Part shown: positions 7,042 to 16,571 of the stretch, in pieces
Layout: the number at the start of each line of letters is the position of its first letter
Numbering within the stretch: position 1 is the stretch's first letter
Assembly (NCBI GenBank): GCA_018240505.1
Contig: JAFEFQ010000238.1
Location: 61,940-125,939, forward strand
Reading direction: 5' to 3'
DNA length: 64,000 nt
Source: Pseudomonadota bacterium
GTDB lineage: Bacteria > Pseudomonadota > Gammaproteobacteria > Xanthomonadales > Rhodanobacteraceae
Program-made: the position numbers and the translations under genes
Notes under the pieces: model-generated
What the model saw: only the letters and a program-made list of their open reading frames with translations
What the model was told of the DNA's origin: nothing
Database searches by the model: none

Positions 7042-9789
7042 ATGGACAGTCCGCGATTTGCCCGGATCGAATCCCTGTTCCACGCCGTGCTCGACTATCC
7101 GCCCGAGCGGTGGCACGACTTCTTGACCTCGCGTGAAAGCGACACGCAAATGGTCGCCGAGGTCGAGCGCCTGCTCGCCCGCCACGCGCAGGACGAGAGT
7201 TTCCTCAAGGGCGTGCTGGATGCGGTGACGGGATTGACCCAGCCGATGCAGAGCCGGATCGGCGCCTATCGCATCCTCGGCGAGCTCGGCGCGGGCGGCA
7301 TGGGCACGGTGCTGCTCGCCGAACGCCTGCTCGGCGACACGCCGCAAAAAGTTGCGCTCAAGCTGATTCGCGGCATTCCGACCGCAGCGGCGCGCGAACG
7401 CCTCGCGCGCGAGCGCGCGCTGCTCGCCGAGCTCAATCATCCGAACATCGCGCGCCTGCTCGACGCGGGCGAGACCCCCGATCGCACGCCGTATCTGGCG
7501 ATGGAGTACGTGGATGGCGCGCCGTTGCTGGCGTACTGCGACGAACACGCGCTCGACCTGCCGGCGCGCCTGCGTCTGTTCGCCTCGATCTGCCGCGCGG
7601 TGCAGCACGCGCATCAACACCTGATCGTGCATCGCGACATCAAGCCGGCGAACATTCTCGTGCGCGAAGACGGCACGCCTGTGCTGCTCGACTTCGGCAT
7701 CGGCAAGCTCATCGATCCCGCCAGCGAGGAGCACACGGCGACACAGGCGTTCACGCCGGTCTACGCCGCGCCCGAGCAGCGCGCGGGCGGACGCGTGACC
7801 ACGGCGACCGATATCTGGGGACTGGGCTGCGTGTTGTACGAACTCGTCAGCGGACGCTCGTTGCGCGACACGCGCGTGGACGACCGGGTGATGCGTCCGG
7901 GCGCCGCCACCCATGATCCGGCGCGCGCGCGCCTGCTGCGCGGCGACATCGACAACATCGTGATGAAGGCGCTCGATGTCGACCCCGAGCGCCGCTACGC
8001 ATCGGCCGAGGCGCTTGCCGGCGACGTCGCGAGCTATCTGGCCGGACGCCCCGTCGTCGCGCACGCGCCGACACGCTGGTACCGGGCGCGCAAATTCATC
8101 CAGCGCCACCGCGGCGGCGTGGCCGCGACCGCCTTGCTCACGCTCGCCGTCTTCGCCGCGCTGGCGGCCGCGATGTGGCAGGCCAACCTCGCGCGGCAGC
8201 AGGCTGCGCGCGCCAACACGGTGCGCGATTTTCTCGTCTCGGTGTTCGAATCGGCCGGCGCCGATCTGCCGCTCGACAAGCGCCCGACGACGCAGGACAT
8301 CGTCGATCAGGCGACGCGGCAACTGGTCGATCGCGGCGACCTTCCCGACGCCTTGCGCGTCGACCTGCTGCTGACCTTGGCGAAAGTAGCACTCAGCGTC
8401 GGCGCGAACGCGCAGAGCCTGAGCCTGCTCGACACCGCCGGGCCGGCGCTCGAACGCCTGTATGGCCCCGGCGATGCGCCGTGGTGGAACGCGAAAGTCC
8501 TGCGCGCGGGTACTCTCGTCGAATTGGGTCGCCATGCCGATGCGGCGGCCGTGCTCGATCCGCTGCGCAGCAAGCTGCTTGAACGCCACGACGACATCGG
8601 CATCGACGGTCTCGTCGCGCTCGGCGTCGCTCTGAGCCGAGCGGGCAAGGAGGAGGACGGCCTCGCGCTGCTGCATCGCGCTTACGCACTCGCCGCTGCC
8701 GATGCGGCGAAACATCCTGCCAAAATGCTCGACACGGCGATTCGCGAAACCGGCGCATTGATCGAAGCGCATCGTTTCCACGACGGCATCGACAGCGCCG
8801 ATGCGGCACTCGCGCTCTGGCAACAACTGGGCGCGAAGCCGAGCCAGAGCATCATCGAGCTGTATCAATCGATCTCGATCGGCGCGGAGGCGATCGGCGA
8901 CATGGCACGTGCCGAGACCGCGTACAAGGACGCGATCGCCTATGCCGACCAGTTTTTCGACAAGCCCAATGCGGCGAGCGCGTGGAACGTCGGCATCTAC
9001 GGGACCTTCCTGATTGCGCAGGGGCGATTCGCCGAAGCCGAACCCTATGCGCGGCGCGGACTCGAGATGCGCCGTGCGGTATTCGGCGACAACGATCCGC
9101 GCACCCTCTACGCTGTCGCCGGCATGGGCAAGCTCTATTCCGGCGAACGCAAGTTCGAGGAAGCGGCGCAATGGTTCGGACAGGGCGTGGAGACGTGCCG
9201 CAAGGCCGGGATCGACGACAAGGTATGCCCGCGCCTGCTCGCGTTCCGCGCGCGCGCGCTCGGCGACTTGTCGCGCTTCGACGAGGCCGAACGCGATTTG
9301 CGCGAGGCGCTGGACCTGCAGAGGAAGCGCAGCGGCGAGCAAAGCCCCGCCTACGCCTTCATCCTCGATCTGCTGGTCGTCGCGCAGGTGCAGGGCGGCA
9401 AGTACGCCGCCGCCGTGGCTTCGGCCGACCAGGTGCTCGCGATCAACAAGCAGGTCAAGGGAGCGATGCTGCAGTCCGAATTGAACACGCGCTACTGGCG
9501 CGCATCCGCGCTGTTCGCACTCAAGCGCATCGACGAGGCAGCGAGCGAAATCCTCGACATCGAGCCAAAGTACGCCGCCATCGCGCCGAAAGGCGTCTCG
9601 CGCTTCAACATGCTCGCGTTGAAGGCGCGCGTGCTCGCTGCCGCCGGCCGCCACGACGAAGCCGCGGGCGCGGCGCAGGCGGCGGTCGATTACGACGCGA
9701 CCAGCGACGTCAAACACCCGGATCAAATCGCGGAAATGCGGCGCATTGCCGCGACGACGCGTGCGCTGCCGCGCTACTCGCATCGTTGA
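7042..9789 (+). CDS. Membrane Ser/Thr protein kinase with C-terminal TPR region
   Basis: This 915-codon protein begins at ATG 7042. The kinase domain spans about residues 73-335: glycine loop LGELGAGGMGTV (about 79-90), Lys107 in VALKLI, catalytic HRDIKPAN with Asp199, and DFG at 217-219. It is a bacterial Hanks-type kinase. A transmembrane helix (about 359-379, AATALLTLAVFAALAAAMW) separates it from a roughly 530-residue helical TPR-like region that probably lies in the periplasm. The gene follows the ECF sigma gene on the same strand, the usual sigma-STPK pairing. The opposite strand is open over almost the full length, which is a GC-skew shadow and not a second gene. Confidence 0.93.
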   Translation: MDSPRFARIESLFHAVLDYPPERWHDFLTSRESDTQMVAEVERLLARHAQDESFLKGVLDAVTGLTQPMQSRIGAYRILGELGAGGMGTVLLAERLLGDTPQKVALKLIRGIPTAAARERLARERALLAELNHPNIARLLDAGETPDRTPYLAMEYVDGAPLLAYCDEHALDLPARLRLFASICRAVQHAHQHLIVHRDIKPANILVREDGTPVLLDFGIGKLIDPASEEHTATQAFTPVYAAPEQRAGGRVTTATDIWGLGCVLYELVSGRSLRDTRVDDRVMRPGAATHDPARARLLRGDIDNIVMKALDVDPERRYASAEALAGDVASYLAGRPVVAHAPTRWYRARKFIQRHRGGVAATALLTLAVFAALAAAMWQANLARQQAARANTVRDFLVSVFESAGADLPLDKRPTTQDIVDQATRQLVDRGDLPDALRVDLLLTLAKVALSVGANAQSLSLLDTAGPALERLYGPGDAPWWNAKVLRAGTLVELGRHADAAAVLDPLRSKLLERHDDIGIDGLVALGVALSRAGKEEDGLALLHRAYALAAADAAKHPAKMLDTAIRETGALIEAHRFHDGIDSADAALALWQQLGAKPSQSIIELYQSISIGAEAIGDMARAETAYKDAIAYADQFFDKPNAASAWNVGIYGTFLIAQGRFAEAEPYARRGLEMRRAVFGDNDPRTLYAVAGMGKLYSGERKFEEAAQWFGQGVETCRKAGIDDKVCPRLLAFRARALGDLSRFDEAERDLREALDLQRKRSGEQSPAYAFILDLLVVAQVQGGKYAAAVASADQVLAINKQVKGAMLQSELNTRYWRASALFALKRIDEAASEILDIEPKYAAIAPKGVSRFNMLALKARVLAAAGRHDEAAGAAQAAVDYDATSDVKHPDQIAEMRRIAATTRALPRYSHR

Positions 9790-9830
9790 AGAATCGGATG
9801 CGGGTTGCCGCGATGAAAGTTCGCCTTGCG

Positions 9831-11603
9831 TCAGGCCGCGAACTGCAGCCGCGCGAGTTCGCCGTAGAGCCCGCCCGCGCGCAGCAGTTCCGCGTGCGTG
9901 CCCTGGGCGACGATGCGGCCTGAGTCCATGACGACGATGCGGTCGGCTTTCAGCACGGTGGCGAGGCGGTGCGCGATGATCAGCGTGGTGCGGCCGCGCA
10001 TGAGGCGCTCGAAACCTTGCTGGATCTGGTTTTCCGATTGCGCGTCGAGATTGCTCGTGGCTTCGTCGAGCAGCAGGATAGGCGCGTCCTTGAGCAGCGC
10101 GCGCGCGATCGCGATGCGTTGCTGCTGGCCGCCGGACAGGCGCACGCCGCGCTCGCCGAGATACGTGTCGTAGCCTTCAGGTTGTGCGGCGATGAAGTCG
10201 TGCGCCTCGGCGGCCTTCGCCGCGGCGATCACCGCGGCGTCGGCGGCGTCGACCTGGCCGAAGCGGATGTTGTCGCGCGCGCTGGCGCCGAAGATCACCG
10301 TGTCCTGCGGCACGAGCGCGATTGCGCCGCGCAGTTCCGGCAGCGCGAGTTGCTTCAGGTCGACGCCGTCGACGCGGATCGTGCCGCGCTGCGCGTCGTA
10401 GAAGCGCAGCAGCAGGTGAAACACCGTGCTTTTGCCGGCGCCGGACGGGCCGACCAGCGCTACCGTCTCGCCGGGTTTCACGGCCAGGCTGAAGTCGTGG
10501 AGCGTCGGCGCATCGGGCCGAGAGGGATAGCGGAATTCGACCTGCTCGAAACGGATTTCGCCGCGCAGCGGTTTCGCCAGCGCGACGGGGCGGTCGGGCG
10601 TGCGTACCGAGGGCGTCGCCGCAAGCAGCTCGCCGATGCGCTCCATCGCGCCCGAGGCGCGCGCGATCTCGCTCCACACTTCGGTCAGGCCGCCGATCGA
10701 GCCGGCCGCGATCACCGCGTAGAACACGAACTGGCTGAGCACGCCGACGTCGAGGCGACCGTCCATCACGCTGCGCGCGCCGCTCCAGAGCACGAGCGTG
10801 ATCGCGCCGAAGATCAGCAGGATCACGAGCGCGGTCAGCAGCGCGCGCTGGCCGATGCGTTTCTTCGCCGTCGCGATCGCGCGCGCGATCGCAGTATCGT
10901 AGCGCGCGATCTCGTACGGCTCGCGCGCGTAGGCCTGCACGGCGTAGGTCGCGTTGAGTGTTTCGTTGGCGATCGCGGAGGCGTCGGCGATGCGGTCCTG
11001 GTTCGCCCGCGCGAGGCGTTGCTGGCGCCGCCCCATGAGCACGATCGGCGCGATCACGAGTGGGATCACGAGCGCGGCGTAGCCGGCAAGGCGCGGACTC
11101 GTCGCGATCAGCATCACCGTGCCGCCGAGCGCGGTGACCATGCTGCGCAACGCGACCGAGATCGAGGACGTGACGACGCTTTGCACGAGCTCGGTGTCGG
11201 CGGACAGGCGCGAGGTCAGCTCGCCGACGCGCGTGCGCTCGAAGAAGGCCTGGTCGAGCGTCATCAGATGCGCGTACAGGCGCTTGCGCAGGTCGGACAC
11301 GGTGCGCTCGCCGAGCAGGGTGATGCAGAAATAGCGCGCGGCCGTCGCCAGCGCGAGCACGAGCGCGACGCCGAACAGGCCGGCGAAAGCCGAGTCGATC
11401 ACTGCCGCGTTCGCGTGCGCGAAGCCGTGATCGATCATCAGGCGCACCGCGACCGGCAGGGTCAGCGTCGCGAGCGAGGACACGGCGAGGAACCCGAGCC
11501 AGCCGGCCAGCAGGCCGCGGTAGCGCTTGAGGTAGGGCCACAGCAGCGGCAGGGCGGAAAAGCGGCTGCGTGGGGCGCTGCCGGTTTCGGTGGTCGCGGA
11601 CAA
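9831..11603 (-). CDS. MsbA-related ABC exporter, fused permease and ATPase
   Basis: This 590-codon half-transporter has an N-terminal six-helix ABC membrane domain (about 25-320) and a C-terminal ATPase. The Walker A motif GPSGAGKST is at 385-393, the Q-loop is in VPQDTV, the signature LSGGQQQ is at about 489-495, Walker B is LLLDEATSNLD and the switch is IIAHRLA. It belongs to the lipid/drug exporter class that acts as a homodimer in the inner membrane. The sequence does not reveal its substrate. The gene ends shortly after the kinase gene, with which it converges. Confidence 0.92.
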   Translation of the reverse strand: MSATTETGSAPRSRFSALPLLWPYLKRYRGLLAGWLGFLAVSSLATLTLPVAVRLMIDHGFAHANAAVIDSAFAGLFGVALVLALATAARYFCITLLGERTVSDLRKRLYAHLMTLDQAFFERTRVGELTSRLSADTELVQSVVTSSISVALRSMVTALGGTVMLIATSPRLAGYAALVIPLVIAPIVLMGRRQQRLARANQDRIADASAIANETLNATYAVQAYAREPYEIARYDTAIARAIATAKKRIGQRALLTALVILLIFGAITLVLWSGARSVMDGRLDVGVLSQFVFYAVIAAGSIGGLTEVWSEIARASGAMERIGELLAATPSVRTPDRPVALAKPLRGEIRFEQVEFRYPSRPDAPTLHDFSLAVKPGETVALVGPSGAGKSTVFHLLLRFYDAQRGTIRVDGVDLKQLALPELRGAIALVPQDTVIFGASARDNIRFGQVDAADAAVIAAAKAAEAHDFIAAQPEGYDTYLGERGVRLSGGQQQRIAIARALLKDAPILLLDEATSNLDAQSENQIQQGFERLMRGRTTLIIAHRLATVLKADRIVVMDSGRIVAQGTHAELLRAGGLYGELARLQFAA

Positions 11604-11657
11604 GCGTGGCTCCGGAGTCGGGAATGCGTTCAGTGCATGGTGCCGCAGCGCGCGAAT

Positions 11658-12254
11658 TCAATCCAGCACTTGCACCGCGCTGCGGCCGCGTGTCGCCGCG
11701 GTGACCCAGGCGCGCAGCGCGTCGACGCGCGCCGCGGGCAGCGCGAGGCGCAGCTCGGCGCCGTCGCCGGTGAAGCGCTCGCCGGCGATCGATCCGCCGA
11801 ATTCGGCCAGCCGTGCCTGCAGCAGCGGCAGCGTGGCGAACGGCAGCGCGAACGCCACGGTCGCCATGTCGACCGCGATCGTTTTCGCCGCAAGGCGCAG
11901 GCATTCGGCGGCGCAGCCGCCATAGGCGCGCGCGAGGCCGCCCGCGCCGAGCTTGATGCCGCCGTACCAGCGCGTGACGACGACGACGGTGCAGTCCATC
12001 CGTTGTCCGTCGATCGCCTGCAGGATCGGGCGACCCGCAGTGCCGCCCGGTTCGCCGTCGTCGTTGGAGCGGTATTGCGCGCCGATGCGCCAGGCCCAGC
12101 AGTTGTGCGTCGCGCCGCGATCCGCTGCCGCGACGACGAATTCCAGCGCCGCATCCGCTGACGGCGCATGCGCGGCATGCGCGACAAAGATGCTTTTCTT
12201 CACCTCCTGACGCAGCGTCGCCGGTGCGGAGAGAACGAAGCGCGTGCCGCTCAT
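11658..12254 (-). CDS. yigZ: YigZ/IMPACT family protein
   Basis: This is a 198-codon protein starting MSGTRFVLSAPATLRQEVKK at 12254. The family signature is clear: KSIFVAHAAHAPS, the block DDGEPGGTAGRPIL, and VVTRWYGGIKLGAGGLARAYG. A small C-terminal ferredoxin-fold-like domain (DUF1949 type) follows. Bacterial YigZ proteins are widespread and poorly defined functionally; the eukaryotic relative IMPACT regulates the kinase GCN2. The ATG overlaps the stop of the upstream membrane protein gene (ATGA), making it the third gene of the sigma operon. Confidence 0.9.
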   Translation of the reverse strand: MSGTRFVLSAPATLRQEVKKSIFVAHAAHAPSADAALEFVVAAADRGATHNCWAWRIGAQYRSNDDGEPGGTAGRPILQAIDGQRMDCTVVVVTRWYGGIKLGAGGLARAYGGCAAECLRLAAKTIAVDMATVAFALPFATLPLLQARLAEFGGSIAGERFTGDGAELRLALPAARVDALRAWVTAATRGRSAVQVLD

Positions 12255-13354
12255 TCGAGACCGCGCAGGTCGGACGGCACGCGGAAATCCGGATGCCGCG
12301 CGCGCAGCTCGGCGAGCGCCTGCCTGGCCGCGTCGCGATGGCCGTCGCGCAGCATCGCGCGCACGATCGCGATCCACGCGCGCAGCGGCGGCGGGTCGGG
12401 AGGGTAGACGCCGCTGCGCGCCTGCGCCGCAGCGCTGTCGTCGGTCAGCCGCCAGCGATAGCGGGTGGGCGCGGACGGATCGGGCTCGACCACGAACGCG
12501 GAGTCATCCGCATCGGGGCGGTCGGCAAACGCCTGCGCGGTTGCGGCGCGATTGCCGGTCGCGGCCTTGCCGAGCACGGTCGCAGGCGCTGCCGCAGACG
12601 CAGGCGCCGGTCGCGCAGTTTCTGCCTCCATCGCAATCGTTGCTGCCGGCTCGACCGGCGGCGGTGCGGGAGCGGCCGCGGCGGCCGGCTGCGACGGCGT
12701 CGCACTCCGCGTGCGCGCCTGCTTGGCGAGGCGCGGCGGAAACGCGGCGGGTTCGGCGTTTCCGGGTGGAGCCTCGCGCTCGCGCGCCGGCACCGCGGAT
12801 GAGGTGGCGTTCGCCGCCGGTTTTGCTTCGGCCTTTGCCGCGTCGGCCGGGGCCGCGAATTGGGGTTTAGCGGCGATCGGACCATGCTGCGCGGGCGGAG
12901 TTTGCGCGGCCGCGGCGGGCAACTCCGCAGAAGCTTGCGCCGCCACGGGTGCCGATGGCGGCGGTGGAGCAGCCGGCATCGCTGCGTCTTCGTCCTGTGC
13001 GGCGACGGATGTGTTCGCGTCCGCCATGGAAGCGGCCTCGCGCGTCGGTGCGGCCGGCGGGATCAATCGCCAAGCCAGGCTGGCGACGAGCACGAGCGTC
13101 GCTGCCGCGCCGAACGCGGGCAGCCAGCGGCGTGCGCGCGAACGCGATGCCGGCACCATGGTTCGCGCGGCCGCCTCGTCGTGCCTGCGCAGGGCCGAGC
13201 GTGCTTGCGCGCGCACGCGCGCGTCGAGCGTCGCGTCCGGCTCCGCATGCGGCAGCTTGCGGTACAGCGCGGCCAGACGCGAGTCCTGTTCATGCAGAAA
13301 CGCGTCGAACTCGGCATCGAATTTCTCTCGCGGGATTTTTTTCGAGTCGCTCAT
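12251..13354 (-). CDS. Membrane protein following RpoE-type sigma factor, probable anti-sigma regulator
   Basis: This is a 367-codon protein whose ATG at 13354 overlaps the sigma gene stop by 4 bp. Residues 1-70 are charged and helical, one transmembrane helix lies at about 77-97 (WLPAFGAAATLVLVASLAWRL), then there is an Ala/Pro-rich low-complexity stretch (about 100-270) and a folded C-terminal segment (RYRWRLTDDSAAAQ onwards) with a helical hairpin. The order sigma gene, then overlapping single-span membrane gene, is the classic sigma/anti-sigma layout. No HxxxCxxC zinc motif is present, so the family is not certain. The low-complexity linker probably spans the periplasm. Confidence 0.65.
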   Translation of the reverse strand: MSDSKKIPREKFDAEFDAFLHEQDSRLAALYRKLPHAEPDATLDARVRAQARSALRRHDEAAARTMVPASRSRARRWLPAFGAAATLVLVASLAWRLIPPAAPTREAASMADANTSVAAQDEDAAMPAAPPPPSAPVAAQASAELPAAAAQTPPAQHGPIAAKPQFAAPADAAKAEAKPAANATSSAVPAREREAPPGNAEPAAFPPRLAKQARTRSATPSQPAAAAAPAPPPVEPAATIAMEAETARPAPASAAAPATVLGKAATGNRAATAQAFADRPDADDSAFVVEPDPSAPTRYRWRLTDDSAAAQARSGVYPPDPPPLRAWIAIVRAMLRDGHRDAARQALAELRARHPDFRVPSDLRGLE

Positions 13355-13902
13355 TCGGCCAGCCTCTCGCGTATTTTGGCGAAGGCGTAGCGCAGACGCG
13401 ACTTCACCGTTTCGTGGCCCGCGCCGGTGACCTGCGCGATTTCCTCCAGGCCGAGGTTCGACTCGATGCGCAGCAGGAACGCGATGCGCTGTTCGTCGGG
13501 CAGCGCTGCGAGCGCGAGTTGCAGGCGCCGGCGCTGCTCGAAATCGCTGAGCACTTCCTCGGGCCGCTCGCGTTCGGGCACGTCGAGCAGGCCGAGCACG
13601 CGCTCGGTCTCGTCGGCATCGGCCTGCGGCCGTTGGCGGCGCTGGTGGTCGACGATCAGGTTGTGCGCGATCTGCAGCAGCCAGGTGCTGAACTTCGCCT
13701 CGACGCGATAGCGCGTGCGCGCCTGAATCGCGCGGCTCCAGGTATCCTGGAACAGTTCGTCGGCGACGGCGCGGTCGGGCACGCTGCGCAGGATGAAGCG
13801 GTAGAGCATGCTGCGCGCGCGCTGGTACAGCGCATCGAACGCGAGCGCGTCGCCCTGCGCGTAGGCGAGCATCAATTCCTCGTCGGTCTTCCCGGTCCCC
13901 AT
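13351..13902 (-). CDS. RpoE-type ECF RNA polymerase sigma factor
   Basis: This is a 183-codon protein from ATG 13902 (MGTGKTDEELMLAYAQGD); an in-frame start at 13992 is less likely because upstream residues are unlike sigma factors. Region 2 is clear (AFDALYQRARSMLYRFILR, DELFQDTWSRAIQARTRY, KFSTWLLQIAHNLIVDHQRR). Region 4 follows (LPDEQRIAFLLRIESNLGLEEIAQVTGAGHETVKSRLRYAFAKIRE). It is the first gene of a three-gene chain joined by ATGA overlaps with the membrane protein and yigZ, and is divergent from def. Confidence 0.93.
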   Translation of the reverse strand: MGTGKTDEELMLAYAQGDALAFDALYQRARSMLYRFILRSVPDRAVADELFQDTWSRAIQARTRYRVEAKFSTWLLQIAHNLIVDHQRRQRPQADADETERVLGLLDVPERERPEEVLSDFEQRRRLQLALAALPDEQRIAFLLRIESNLGLEEIAQVTGAGHETVKSRLRYAFAKIRERLAE

Positions 13903-14094
13903 CGCCGCGCAGGGTACGCCAAATCGCCCATGCGCGGCAGCCGCGTCGCGCGTTGCGGCGCAGGATCGCGAATCGAGGGCAATGACGGCCATGTCGGGTG
14001 TAACGCGGATCCAACACCGGCGGGGTTAGGATTACTGCATTTCATCTCCAACGCTCGCGGGAAATGAGACTCGCGAGCACACCGGAACCCGAGC

Positions 14095-14628
14095 ATGGTC
14101 CGTGAAATCCTCAAGATGGGCGATCCGCGCCTGCTGCGCATCGCCAAGCCGGTCGCGGCGTTCGACACGCCCGAACTGCACGCGCTGATCGCCGACATGT
14201 TCGAGACGATGCACGCCGCCGGCGGCGTCGGCCTCGCCGCGCCGCAGATCGGCGTCGACCTGCAACTCGTCATCTTCGGCTTCGAGCGCAGCGAGCGCTA
14301 TCCCGACGCGCCGGCGGTGCCGCGCACGATCCTGATCAATCCCGAAATCACGCCGCTGTCGCAGGACAAGGAGGAAGGCTGGGAAGGCTGCCTGTCCGTG
14401 CCGGGCCTGCGCGGCGCGGTCGAGCGCTATTCGCTGATCCGCTATACCGGTTACGACGCGCAGGGCGGAAGGATCGAGCGCGAGGCCGAAGGTTTCCACG
14501 CGCGCGTCGTGCAGCACGAATGCGATCACCTGATCGGCCGGCTCTATCCGTCGCGTATCACCGATTTTTCCAGGTTCGGCTACACCGAAATCCTGTTTCC
14601 CGATCTCGATCCCGTGGCGGACGAGTAG
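14095..14628 (+). CDS. def: Peptide deformylase
   Basis: This 177-codon enzyme removes the N-formyl group from nascent proteins. The three family motifs are intact: [11 protein letters not shown] (43-53), [11 protein letters not shown] with metal ligand Cys99, and HECDH with His141, Glu142 and His145. It starts at ATG 14095 and stands alone; it is not next to fmt here. Its partner methionyl-tRNA formyltransferase is not in the window, so this may be a second deformylase. Confidence 0.96.
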   Translation: MVREILKMGDPRLLRIAKPVAAFDTPELHALIADMFETMHAAGGVGLAAPQIGVDLQLVIFGFERSERYPDAPAVPRTILINPEITPLSQDKEEGWEGCLSVPGLRGAVERYSLIRYTGYDAQGGRIEREAEGFHARVVQHECDHLIGRLYPSRITDFSRFGYTEILFPDLDPVADE

Positions 14629-14668
14629 CCCAACCGTTCGTTCTTCGATACCTCAGGACGAACGGATA

Positions 14669-15754
14669 TCATGGCTCGTTGGAACTTTGCGCCAGCAATT
14701 CGACCAGATGATCCTTCCACACCGCCGCCCAGGTGTGCGTGCTGTGGCCGTGCGTGGCGTCGCTGATCGGAATCACGACGGCGCGGCCGCGCGCCACATG
14801 CTTGATTTCGCGCTCGAGGATGCCGAGTTCGGGTGGATTGATCTGGTCGTCGGCGGAGTTGACCGCGAGCAGCGGTGCCTTGATCGCGGCGAGTTTCGGC
14901 TGCGGGTCGTAGTTGCGCGAGGCGTCGACCTGGTAGAGGCAGTCGTTGGCGTCGTCCTCCTTCATCAGCGCGGCGATGCGGTCCTCGAGGTACTTGTCCG
15001 CCGCATCGCGCGTCGGGTAGTCCTTCTGCCACTGCAGCGGCACCGAACCCATGATCATGAGGATGTGCAGCGCGTCGGCGAGGCCGCGCGGCTGCTTCGC
15101 GTAGTCGCCGTGGTTCCATTCCGGATCGTTGCGGATCGCGTCCATGAACATGCGCCGGAACATGCGGTTGCGCCCGGCGATCTCGACCGGCAGCGAGGCC
15201 AGCGGCATCAGCGCGTCCATGAAGTCGGGATAGGTCTCGCCCCAGACCCAGCTGTGCATGCCGCCCATCGAGGTGCCCATGACCAGGCGCAGGTGATCGA
15301 CCTTGAGCTTTTCGGTCAGCAGCCGGTAGTCGGCCAGCACCATATCGTCGTAGTCGTAGTGCGGGAACTTCATGCGCAGGCCGTCGCTGGGCTTGCTCGA
15401 CTTGCCGTGGCCGATGCCGTCGGGCAGCACGATGAAATACTTCGCCGCATCGAGCGGCTGGCCGGGGCCGAACAGCTGGCCGGCGAAGCGGTCGTTGAGG
15501 AACTGCGTGCCCGCGCCGCCGGTGCCGTGCATGATCAGCACGGCGTTGTCGACTTTTCCATTTTTACCTTTGTGGATTTTTCCGAGCGTGCGGTAGTGCA
15601 GGCGCAGCTCGGGCAGCGTCTCGCCGCTGGTGAAATGGAAGTCCTTGACGATGAAGTCGCCTTCGGTCGGCGTCGGCCACGCATCCGCGTGTGCGGACAC
15701 GGCGACCGCGAGTGCGAGCAGGGCGCACAGGGAAAGCAGGTATTTGCGGAACAT
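14669..15754 (-). CDS. Secreted alpha/beta hydrolase of the MetX (homoserine acetyltransferase-like) fold
   Basis: This is a 361-codon protein starting at ATG 15754 with a signal peptide (MFRKYLLSLCALLALAVAVS, cleavage near AHA 21-23). The alpha/beta hydrolase features are a HGTGG oxyanion-type turn (76-80), nucleophile Ser162 in GTSMGG, Asp302 or Asp303 in NSADDQ and a His in DATHGHSTHTW. Family members include homoserine O-acetyltransferase, but a signal peptide argues against methionine synthesis. A periplasmic esterase or hydrolase is more likely. A patch of AT-ending codons lies at 15552-15585. The gene is divergent from a DUF998 membrane protein. Confidence 0.82.
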   Translation of the reverse strand: MFRKYLLSLCALLALAVAVSAHADAWPTPTEGDFIVKDFHFTSGETLPELRLHYRTLGKIHKGKNGKVDNAVLIMHGTGGAGTQFLNDRFAGQLFGPGQPLDAAKYFIVLPDGIGHGKSSKPSDGLRMKFPHYDYDDMVLADYRLLTEKLKVDHLRLVMGTSMGGMHSWVWGETYPDFMDALMPLASLPVEIAGRNRMFRRMFMDAIRNDPEWNHGDYAKQPRGLADALHILMIMGSVPLQWQKDYPTRDAADKYLEDRIAALMKEDDANDCLYQVDASRNYDPQPKLAAIKAPLLAVNSADDQINPPELGILEREIKHVARGRAVVIPISDATHGHSTHTWAAVWKDHLVELLAQSSNEP

Positions 15755-15842
15755 GAGATCGTCCGATCGATTGATGTCGGACGCAGTGTGCAACAAACGG
15801 ATGCTTTTGTCCCGGCATGCCGATCGGGTTATCGTTGCATGG

Positions 15843-16463
15843 ATGAGCAACTCGTCGCTTGCACATCTCGCTCGCATTTGCACCCTGTTATCGTGCTGTG
15901 GCGTGGCAGCATTCGTGTCGATCTGCGGCGCCGCGCAGTTCGTGCGCGGCGATCTCGACTGGATCGCCGCACCGCTGAGCTACTACCTGCTCGGGCCGTT
16001 CGGCACCGCGGTCATCGCCGCCTATTTCGCCCTGTCCGTCGGCCTGGTCGCGCTCGGTTTCGGCTTTCGTTTCGCGCTCGCCGCGCCGGCGCGCAGCGCG
16101 GCGCCGGTGCTGCTGTTCGCCGTCGCCGGCGTGACGCTCGCGGTCACCGCGCTGAGCGAGCCCGCCAAGGCGCAAGGTCATCCGGTGGAATGGGAGATGG
16201 TCCATCGGCTTGCCGCGATGACGACGTTTCTCTGCGTCACCGTCGCGATGATGCTGCAGTCGTTCTGGCTGCGCTTCGATCCGCGCTGGCGCGGCCGCTT
16301 CGCTTTCGCCTTCACCTTGGCGACGCTGGCGTTCGTTGCCTTGTGGATCTACGCGCTGGCGCATCTTTTCCCGAGCGGCATCGCGCAGAAGACCGTGATC
16401 GCGCTGATCCTCGCCTGGCTCGGCTGGGCTTCGCTGGCCTTGCTGCGCCATACGCGGCGATAG
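15843..16463 (+). CDS. DUF998 family integral membrane protein
   Basis: This is a 206-codon protein starting at ATG 15843 (MSNSSLAHLARICTLLSCCG). About six hydrophobic helices cover nearly the whole length. The first loop carries RGDLDWIAAPLSYYLLGPFG and a later one LSEPAKAQGHPVEWEMVHRLAA, patterns seen in DUF998 proteins. Function is unknown. In-frame ATGs further upstream fall inside the divergent hydrolase gene and were not used. Confidence 0.72.
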   Translation: MSNSSLAHLARICTLLSCCGVAAFVSICGAAQFVRGDLDWIAAPLSYYLLGPFGTAVIAAYFALSVGLVALGFGFRFALAAPARSAAPVLLFAVAGVTLAVTALSEPAKAQGHPVEWEMVHRLAAMTTFLCVTVAMMLQSFWLRFDPRWRGRFAFAFTLATLAFVALWIYALAHLFPSGIAQKTVIALILAWLGWASLALLRHTRR

Positions 16464-16571
16464 AGCCGCCGTCCGGCGCGACGGAATTTGCCTGTCCGCG
16501 CGACGACACGGTGGCGTTGCCGCCGAGCGCGTCGCCGATCGGTCATGCGCCGAGCGTTGCGCAGACGACGG

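Noticed and set aside
7027..9783. A 918-codon open frame antisense to the Ser/Thr kinase gene
   Set aside because: The plus-strand frame has full kinase motifs. The antisense frame has no recognisable domains and is Arg/Ala/Gln-rich, as expected from GC-rich codon bias.
9969..12161. A 730-codon plus-strand frame across the ABC exporter and YigZ genes
   Set aside because: It overlaps two well-supported minus-strand genes and its translation has no family features.
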